From Psychrobacter glacincola (lineage in GTDB: Bacteria; Pseudomonadota; Gammaproteobacteria; Pseudomonadales; Moraxellaceae), in contig NZ_CAJGZH010000001.1 in NCBI RefSeq assembly GCF_904846075.1, positions 992,001-1,056,000 of the forward strand: a DNA stretch of 64,000 nucleotides, in the 5' to 3' direction. The notes beneath the pieces are model-generated. The model saw only the letters and a program-made list of their open reading frames with translations. It did no database searches and was not told the origin of the DNA. Position 1 is the first letter of the stretch. Each line of letters opens with the position of its first letter. Position numbers and translations under genes: made by a program. Positions 57,755-64,000 of the stretch are shown here, in pieces.

Positions 57755-59461
57755 ATGATCAAAACGCCAGACGCGTCTGTACGTCAAAACGATACAGTCA
57801 ATGATAGTGCTAATGCCAACAATATGGATAATCATAATATTGATGGAAAGCAGACTGTCAGCCAAGACCGCGCCGTCCGTAAACGTATTATCTCAAAATC
57901 AGTCTTAGGACTGATTTCGTCGTTTATGCTTTTGCCAATTTTGATTGTGTTGCTATCTTGGACGCAGCCAATTGCCGATATCTGGACGCACATGGCAGAT
58001 TATGTACTGCCGCAAGTGCTTAAAAATACCGCAATTTTATTGCTGATGGTAACGGTCGTGTCTGGCACTATTGGCACCGCGCTTGCTTGGATAACCAGTA
58101 TGTACCGCTTCCCTGGACAGCGTTTTTTTTCGTGGGCTCTGATGTTACCACTGGCGATACCTGCTTATGTATTGGCGTTTGTCACCATTGGTATTGTTGA
58201 TTTTAGTGGACCATTACAAACAGGTTTGCGTGACCTAGGCTTTGATGCAGCGATTCCTTCGATCCGTAATGTCTGGGGAGCAGGTTTGGTATTGTCCCTA
58301 GCATTTTATCCCTATGTCTATTTGTTGGCGCGTCAAGCGTTCTTATCGCAAGGCAGGCGCGCGATTGAAGCAGGACAAATGCTGGGCTTAAGCCGTAGCC
58401 GCGTGTTTTTCCGGTTGGCATTACCACAAGCATTGCCATGGATTATTGGCGGACTATTGCTTGCCAGTATGGAAACCTTGGCAGACTTTGGTGCCGTGTC
58501 AGTCTTTAATGTTGATACCTTTACCACGGCTATTTACAAAGCATGGTTTGGTTTCTTTAGTTTGACCACTGCGGCACAATTGGCGGCTTTGCTCATCGGT
58601 GTAATCTTTATTGTGGTATTGTTTGAGCAGTATTGGCAAACCAAGCGCGGCAATAACGTGACTCAAGGCAGCAGTCAGCGTTTTGATGCCAGCACGCCTG
58701 CGAAATTGGGCATGACATTGCTGTGTACCTTGGTATTTGCTGGCGCTTTTTTAATCCCATTTTTGCAGCTCATCTACTGGACGGCATTGAATTTTCGCCA
58801 AGATTTCGATGCGCGCTATATTGATTTTGTGACCAATAGCCTCATGATTGCTAGCATGACCACGATTTTTATTGCCTTTTTGGCGATTATCATTGCGTGG
58901 ATTAAGCGGCAGTATCCTGATAAATTGACCAAGCTCATGACTACTTTGGCAAATTTGGGTTATGTGGTGCCGGGCACAGTATTGGCAGTGGGCATCTTTA
59001 TCCCAATTGCTTGGCTAGACAACCAAATGATTGCCTTCGGGATTACCACGCAGCAAGTACTATCAGGCAGTGTGATTGTGATGCTATTGGCATTATCGAC
59101 GCGTTTTATGACGGTGAGTTTTCAGCCAGTTGATCGACAGCTACAGCGACTAACGGTCAATCAAGAAGCGGCTGCCAAATTACTGAGTGACAGTCCTTAT
59201 CAGCGCTGGCGGCAAGTGATGTTGCCTGTTATTAGTCCAGGAATATTGACAGGACTATTGATGGGGTTTGTTGAAGTCATGAAAGAGATGCCGATTACGT
59301 TAATGACGCGTCGCCAAGGCTGGGATACGCTGGCGGTGCGGGTGTTTGAGATGACCAGTGAAGGCATGTGGGGACGAGCTGCGTTGCCCAGTTTATTGAT
59401 TGTGCTGGTTGGGCTGCTGCCTGTTTGGATATTATTGCGTCAAAGCGATAAGCAAGGTTAA
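57755..59461 (+). CDS. fbpB: Iron(III) ABC transporter permease FbpB
   Basis: Double-length permease of 568 residues with two fused permease modules and about 12 helices. The ATPase-contact (EAA-like) loops are EAGQMLGLSRSRVFFRLALP and EAAAKLLSDSPYQRWRQVMLP. A polar N-terminal extension of about 45 residues precedes the first helix. It forms the membrane channel with FbpC for ferric iron taken from FbpA. It follows fbpA by 173 bases and precedes fbpC by 106. Confidence 0.93.
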   Translation: MIKTPDASVRQNDTVNDSANANNMDNHNIDGKQTVSQDRAVRKRIISKSVLGLISSFMLLPILIVLLSWTQPIADIWTHMADYVLPQVLKNTAILLLMVTVVSGTIGTALAWITSMYRFPGQRFFSWALMLPLAIPAYVLAFVTIGIVDFSGPLQTGLRDLGFDAAIPSIRNVWGAGLVLSLAFYPYVYLLARQAFLSQGRRAIEAGQMLGLSRSRVFFRLALPQALPWIIGGLLLASMETLADFGAVSVFNVDTFTTAIYKAWFGFFSLTTAAQLAALLIGVIFIVVLFEQYWQTKRGNNVTQGSSQRFDASTPAKLGMTLLCTLVFAGAFLIPFLQLIYWTALNFRQDFDARYIDFVTNSLMIASMTTIFIAFLAIIIAWIKRQYPDKLTKLMTTLANLGYVVPGTVLAVGIFIPIAWLDNQMIAFGITTQQVLSGSVIVMLLALSTRFMTVSFQPVDRQLQRLTVNQEAAAKLLSDSPYQRWRQVMLPVISPGILTGLLMGFVEVMKEMPITLMTRRQGWDTLAVRVFEMTSEGMWGRAALPSLLIVLVGLLPVWILLRQSDKQG

Positions 59462-59567
59462 GGTGTTTTTAGAGTGAATCTGCATTATCCGATAGCGCTC
59501 CATTTTATGATTGTTTTCACTGTTTTATCTATGGGTTTTATTTACTAATAGCTAACTGGTACCGTCT

Positions 59568-60920
59568 ATGTACACTGATTCAATGAAAGGCTCAGCAGAC
59601 TCTAAATCAATCAATGCCAAGTCAATAAAGGCCAAGGCAAGACTGGAGCATATAAAAAAATTACCAGTTGCTCAAGTTAAGAAGCCGCCCGCCCAGCCTA
59701 GTAAGTCTTTAGAAAAAAACAGTGCTTTTAGCCAAGATGTTGATACAAATACTGAGGCAGCTACGGCTACTAGTCCTTATTTTAGTGTGCAAGATTTAAT
59801 CGTTGGTTATGACGATACGATTATCGTCAATGGTTTGTCATTGGAATTGAAGCAAGGCGAGATTGGTTGCTTTTTAGGTTATAGCGGCTGCGGTAAGACC
59901 ACGGCACTAAGAGCGATTGCAGGGCTGGAACAAAGCCGGGATGGTACGGTTCTCTTAAACAATCAATGTCTTACTGATAAAACTGACCGCAACTCATATG
60001 CAGTCGCACCCGCCAAACGCGGTATGGGCATGGTGTTTCAGGACTATGCGTTATTTGGGCATTTGAGCGTGGCAAAAAACATCGCTTTTGGTTTGAATAA
60101 ATGGTCTGCCGCTGACAAAAAAGCCCGTGTCGCTGAGATGCTAGAGCTGGTTGAATTGTCTGAGCATGCCGATAAACGTCCAAATGAGCTATCAGGTGGT
60201 CAGCAGCAGCGGGTGGCATTAGCCCGTGCATTAGCGCCAAAGCCAAAACTATTACTACTTGATGAGCCGTTTTCTAATCTAGATGTGGTGCTACGTGAAT
60301 CATTGGCAATGAATGTCCGTGATATTCTTAAACGCACCAATACCACGGCAATATTGGTCACTCATGATCAAAACGAAGCCTTTGCACTGGCTGATAAAGT
60401 GGGGGTGATGCATAAAGGTAAACTGGTACAGTGGGCAACCCCAAGTGAGCTATATCACGAGCCAATCAGTCCTTTTGTCGCCGAGTTTGTCGGCGAAGGC
60501 GCGATGATAGATGGCATCATCAAAGAAGGCCATGTTGAGACGGCATTAGGCGATATCTATCGACGTATGGAAGTGTATGATGAATCAGGGTATCCACAGT
60601 ATTGCGAGTACGATTATCCTAATGGCACACCGATTAAGGTGCTGGTGCGCCCTGATGATATCATTCATGACGATGAGAGCAACCAAACCGCTTTAGTCGT
60701 TGGACGCGTATTTCGCGGTGCCAACTATTTATATCGCTTGCAGCTCGATGACGGGCAAACGGTACTGTCTTTAGTCGCCAGTCACCATAATCACGAGATT
60801 GGGTCACAGATTGGTATTTTACCTATCCTAGAGCATGTCGTAGTATTTGATGAAAAAGACATCAATGCGACGACTTGGTCAGAGTATGATAGGTCAGAGA
60901 GAGTTGATGAGACAGAATAG
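59568..60920 (+). CDS. fbpC: Iron(III) ABC transporter ATPase FbpC
   Basis: ATPase of 450 residues, the energy-coupling part of the ferric-iron importer. The nucleotide-binding domain has Walker A (GYSGCGKTTALRAIAG), signature LSGGQQQRVALARAL, Walker B LLLLDEPFSNLD and the switch histidine in VTHDQNEAF. A regulatory C-terminal domain (TOBE-like) with VLVRPDDIIHD follows. It is about 100 residues longer than typical FbpC, because of an N-terminal lysine- and serine-rich extension of about 75 residues. ATG 59583 is a possible later start. Neither has a clear ribosome-binding site. Confidence 0.92.
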   Translation: MYTDSMKGSADSKSINAKSIKAKARLEHIKKLPVAQVKKPPAQPSKSLEKNSAFSQDVDTNTEAATATSPYFSVQDLIVGYDDTIIVNGLSLELKQGEIGCFLGYSGCGKTTALRAIAGLEQSRDGTVLLNNQCLTDKTDRNSYAVAPAKRGMGMVFQDYALFGHLSVAKNIAFGLNKWSAADKKARVAEMLELVELSEHADKRPNELSGGQQQRVALARALAPKPKLLLLDEPFSNLDVVLRESLAMNVRDILKRTNTTAILVTHDQNEAFALADKVGVMHKGKLVQWATPSELYHEPISPFVAEFVGEGAMIDGIIKEGHVETALGDIYRRMEVYDESGYPQYCEYDYPNGTPIKVLVRPDDIIHDDESNQTALVVGRVFRGANYLYRLQLDDGQTVLSLVASHHNHEIGSQIGILPILEHVVVFDEKDINATTWSEYDRSERVDETE

Positions 60921-60945
60921 TCGCAGCATTTATAAGTGATTAGGG

Positions 60946-61034
60946 AATTAACCTCGCGACATGCACACGGTATGCTATTGACGCTTGGCTGCCTTGTATC
61001 TACTTTATATCTATTTTAAACTGCGGCGACTATA
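60946..61034. repeat. Dispersed intergenic repeat, copy 3
   Basis: Aligned without gaps to 27183-27260, with 21 of 24 matches in the core at 60975-60998. It lies just after the fbpC stop codon in the convergent gap with cmoM. Confidence 0.55.
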
Positions 61035-61077
61035 TTAATTCATGTTTACGTCAAACAACTGCGGCTTGCACTTACGC

Positions 61078-61950
61078 TTATCGCGTCGCCAATATGTGCA
61101 AATAACGTCCCAACCGTTTATACGGCTCTAATTGCGAGTAGCGCAGCTCCATGCGTATCACGGCATCTGGGTCATTGTGACCACCACGCTTAAGCGGGGC
61201 ATAATCATGAAATACGCGCAGACCACTGGTACGTATGGTCTGATAATGATGCGCCGTCAACCAAGATTCAACTTCTTCTTTGGCGACAGGATGGTTGGGT
61301 GTGAGGCTTTTTTTGTTATCCGCCTTATATTCTGTATTGTCGAGTAAGTTGAAATTACCCATGATCAGATTGCGATAATCAAAGCTTGCTGGGTTATAAA
61401 AGCATAAAGATAGCGCACCATTATCCGTTAATTGCTGATCAAAAAAGTCCATCACCGCAGCGGGCTCTGCCAACCATTCAAGCAGCGCATGACACATGAT
61501 TAAATCAAACTTTTCATGCTTTTCTTTGTCTAACTTTTCTGGCAGCTCCTGATAGGGGCAAACGTACCATGTGATATTCAGGTCTTCATCTATCTGCGCG
61601 GTACTCGCTTTCGCTTTTTCTAGCATATTAGCTGAGATATCATTGATGACCAATGTATGACCTTGAGCTGCAAGCTCTATTGCAATCTGCGCAAGCCCTG
61701 CACCTACATCCAAAATACGTAAAGGTCGCCCAAGGCTTTCACTCATTTGCGCGCTATATTCAAAGATATCACGGCGTAGCACTGCCAATCGAATATCGCC
61801 TTTTAAGCCACCGTAGACCTTTTTTTCAAAATGATCCGCAATCGCATCGAAGCTACGATCGGCACGTATATCGCCTGATGCAGCGCTTGGTTGTGTCAGA
61901 TCAGCCGATTGGTTGTCATGTTCTTTTGTACTTTCACTATTGGTTTGCAT
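61078..61950 (-). CDS. cmoM: tRNA 5-carboxymethoxyuridine methyltransferase CmoM (SmtA-like)
   Basis: Class I SAM-dependent methyltransferase of 290 residues, about 30 longer than E. coli CmoM because of a polar N-terminal tail. After that tail comes DRSFDAIADHFEKKVYGGLKG, which closely follows the CmoM/SmtA opening. The SAM-binding motif is ILDVGAGLAQIAIELA, then FDLIMCHALLEWLAEP. CmoM makes the methyl ester of cmo5U34 in tRNAs. The cmoA and cmoB genes are not in the window. It is convergent with fbpC. Confidence 0.9.
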   Translation of the reverse strand: MQTNSESTKEHDNQSADLTQPSAASGDIRADRSFDAIADHFEKKVYGGLKGDIRLAVLRRDIFEYSAQMSESLGRPLRILDVGAGLAQIAIELAAQGHTLVINDISANMLEKAKASTAQIDEDLNITWYVCPYQELPEKLDKEKHEKFDLIMCHALLEWLAEPAAVMDFFDQQLTDNGALSLCFYNPASFDYRNLIMGNFNLLDNTEYKADNKKSLTPNHPVAKEEVESWLTAHHYQTIRTSGLRVFHDYAPLKRGGHNDPDAVIRMELRYSQLEPYKRLGRYLHILATR

Positions 61951-62272
61951 AAAGCGCTATCTGTATTAAGGTTGTATTTTGGAACATCGTACAACAAAGA
62001 CAAAATCTAAGCTAGGTTTGACAATAATACTAATTTTACTATCAGGTTAAAGATGCTGTTAAGTGCATGTTTTCCAGTAGCTTTTCACAATATTTTACGG
62101 TATAAGTAGTAAGGTTTAAGAAACAATTATTGAGTAAGTTTTATTGAGAATATTTGATACTTCACTGTATTCGATAAAAACCAATCGATAAAAAGAGTCT
62201 GCCATACTGAAATTTTTTATTGTCAAGGACTCTCAGCAAACGTCTGATCTACCACCGCTAAGGACAGCAACC
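61951..62272. other. Divergent gap cmoM/lipase-like gene
   Basis: A 322-base gap between divergent genes that must hold both promoters. No repeat, terminator or gene was recognised. Confidence 0.5.
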
Positions 62273-63964
62273 ATGATCGTATCTAAATCTACTACCACTA
62301 TAAATAACAAATCATCTAGCAGTACCCATCAATCAGTATCCATTACGACGGGCAAGCCTGTGATGCTGCGCTGCCTATTATCCGTCGCTATTGCCAGTAG
62401 CTTGCTACTCGTCGGTTGTGGCGATGACAATGACTTTGATGCTGTCATAGGCTCTGACTCTGCGACGTCAGTTAAATCAATCAGCTCATTTAACACCGCG
62501 CAAATAAATACCCAGTTTGGTCTTGATGGTACGGCAACCCCTGATGCCAAATGCGATATCACAATCGAAAAAGTCAGCTATCCGACAGTAGGGGCAGCGG
62601 GGGAGCGTACCAACGCGACAGCAGCTTTGATGCTACCAAGTGGCGACAGTGCTGACTGTCAAGGCGATCGACCTATCTTGCTGTATGCCCATGGCACAAC
62701 TACGGACAAAGGCTATGATTTTAGTCAAGTCGCTAATCCTCAAAATCCAGCCGCTGGTGAGGCGACATTAATCGCTGCCAACTTTGCCGCTCAAGGCTAC
62801 ATCGTCGTTGCACCAAACTATGCTGGTTATGATGAGTCTGATCTTGATTACCATCCATACCTTGTGGCTGAACAACAAGCCACTGACATGGCTGATGCAT
62901 TAGACAGTGCCCGTACCATCATTGCAAGACAACAGCGCGCTAATGATCCTGATTACACCAACCTTGATGACTCTGGTAAGTTATTCATCAGTGGTTACTC
63001 TCAGGGTGGGCATGTGGCGATGGCAACTGCAAGAATGTTCGAGAAAAATGATGAGCCTGTCACTGCCATTGCACCTTTATCAGGGCCTTATGCACTAGCA
63101 GCGTTTGGTGATGCAATATTTTCGGGTAACGTCAATATCGGCGCATCGCGTTTTGCACCGCTACTGGCATCTGGTCTCCAAAATGCGTATGGCAATGTCT
63201 ATAACAATACTGCTGATATATTCACTGCCAACTATGCAAACACACAATTACCAAGTTTATTGAGCTTTGGTGAGTTGGTCGCTGCTAATAAATTGCCTGA
63301 TAATGCGCTGTTTGAAAAAGATCCTGAAAACAATCCTACGCTTGATCTTCTACCAGCGCCTACCGTTCCCTTTGCCTCTATTGGCTTCGCGGATGATAAC
63401 TATCTGATCAAAACAGACTTCCGTACCGCTTATGTCGCAGATGCATTACAGAACCCTGATAGCCTAATCGCGATGACAGGAGCATTACCAGCAGCCAATC
63501 CACAAAACAACTTGCGAAAAGCCTTAAAAGCCAATGATCTACGTGGGTATGTACCAAAAATGCCAACTCTGCTATGTGGTGGTAATCAAGATCCAACGGT
63601 TTTTTATGACCTAAATACCAGTTCAATGGCCGCTATTATTCAAGGGAGTGTCGCACAAAATCCAGCCCTTACCGTTAACGTGACAGTATTAGATGTTGAT
63701 GCGACGACAGCTGATGATCGTCCTAATACTCCTAATGCTCAACTTATTGGACAGGCGTCCATGAACCAATGGAATATTAATTCTGTGGTAACAAGTGTTC
63801 AAAGTAACTTTAACCAAAACCTTCAACGCGTAGTAGCTGCAGGAGCACAGCAAGGCATACCTGCAAGCGTTGCTGTATTGGGCAACTATCACGGCGGTCT
63901 GGTCAGTACGGCTTGTACGCAAGCCACACGTGAGTTCTTTAATCAGGAATTTAGACCTGCTTAA
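62273..63964 (+). CDS. Predicted secreted lipase/alpha-beta hydrolase lipoprotein
   Basis: Predicted lipoprotein of 563 residues with a long N-terminal region and a lipobox (LLLVGCGDD). The alpha/beta-hydrolase fold has an oxyanion-side LLYAHGTTTDKGYD, GYIVVAPNYAGYDESD and the nucleophile elbow GYSQGG (S243). A histidine near the C-terminus (NYHGGLVSTAC) could complete the triad. The pattern resembles the secreted lipase (LIP) family. AAGGA precedes ATG 62273; ATG 62363 would give a shorter, more usual signal. Substrate unknown. It is the last gene in the window and may be complete (stop at 63964). Confidence 0.85.
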   Translation: MIVSKSTTTINNKSSSSTHQSVSITTGKPVMLRCLLSVAIASSLLLVGCGDDNDFDAVIGSDSATSVKSISSFNTAQINTQFGLDGTATPDAKCDITIEKVSYPTVGAAGERTNATAALMLPSGDSADCQGDRPILLYAHGTTTDKGYDFSQVANPQNPAAGEATLIAANFAAQGYIVVAPNYAGYDESDLDYHPYLVAEQQATDMADALDSARTIIARQQRANDPDYTNLDDSGKLFISGYSQGGHVAMATARMFEKNDEPVTAIAPLSGPYALAAFGDAIFSGNVNIGASRFAPLLASGLQNAYGNVYNNTADIFTANYANTQLPSLLSFGELVAANKLPDNALFEKDPENNPTLDLLPAPTVPFASIGFADDNYLIKTDFRTAYVADALQNPDSLIAMTGALPAANPQNNLRKALKANDLRGYVPKMPTLLCGGNQDPTVFYDLNTSSMAAIIQGSVAQNPALTVNVTVLDVDATTADDRPNTPNAQLIGQASMNQWNINSVVTSVQSNFNQNLQRVVAAGAQQGIPASVAVLGNYHGGLVSTACTQATREFFNQEFRPA

Positions 63965-64000
63965 TAGAGGTCATTTTAACCATAAAAAATAGCCTGACTA

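Overview
The window looks like a chromosomal segment of a psychrotolerant member of the Moraxellaceae, most likely Psychrobacter. The basis is moderate GC, the hisZ-purA pairing, Moraxellaceae-like protein sequences and A/T-rich intergenic DNA. This is inferred from gene content and order only; no database search was possible. No prophage, insertion sequence, integron or CRISPR array was seen.

Region 1 (1-15.1 kb, plus strand) is a Wzx/Wzy-type capsule or exopolysaccharide locus. It starts inside a Wzc tyrosine kinase. It continues with a membrane UDP-GlcNAc 4,6-dehydratase (WbpM/PglF type) broken by a frameshift, a Wzx flippase, three GT2 and two GT4 glycosyltransferases, an unusual PP-loop ATPase-like protein, a pyruvyltransferase, an EpsG-type polymerase, a PglC-like initiating phosphoglycosyltransferase and a DegT-type sugar aminotransferase. 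The expected product is an undecaprenyl-linked repeat unit begun with a 4-amino-4,6-dideoxy sugar and decorated with pyruvate. Several genes overlap by a few bases.

Region 2 (15.1-22.4 kb) holds folD, psiE, a minus-strand pair of predicted lipoproteins (a di-haem DHOR oxidoreductase and a seven-repeat RCC1 propeller), corA and a DUF2237 gene.

Region 3 (22.8-39.6 kb) is housekeeping: hisZ-purA, an LprI-like gene, ndk, then the conserved gammaproteobacterial run rlmN-pilW-rodZ-ispG-hisS-yfgM-bamB-der, and an orphan histidine kinase with a degenerate receiver-like tail.

Region 4 (39.9-50.2 kb) carries cell-wall and envelope genes: a DD-carboxypeptidase, surE, a catalytically degenerate nlpD and mltB. 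It also carries a solitary modB, a D-cysteine desulfhydrase, a Tsx-like porin and a tRNA-Val/tRNA-Asp operon with a perfect consensus promoter.

Region 5 (50.4-64 kb) has cls, a tail-anchored Sel1 protein, waaA-rsmE, an fbpABC ferric-iron importer with a candidate Fur site, cmoM, and a large predicted lipase-like lipoprotein.

No clearly new multi-gene system is proven. The best candidates for new biology are the PP-loop protein in the polysaccharide locus, the dehydratase frameshift with a possible internal restart, the DHOR/RCC1 pair, and several strong inverted repeats and dispersed intergenic repeats.
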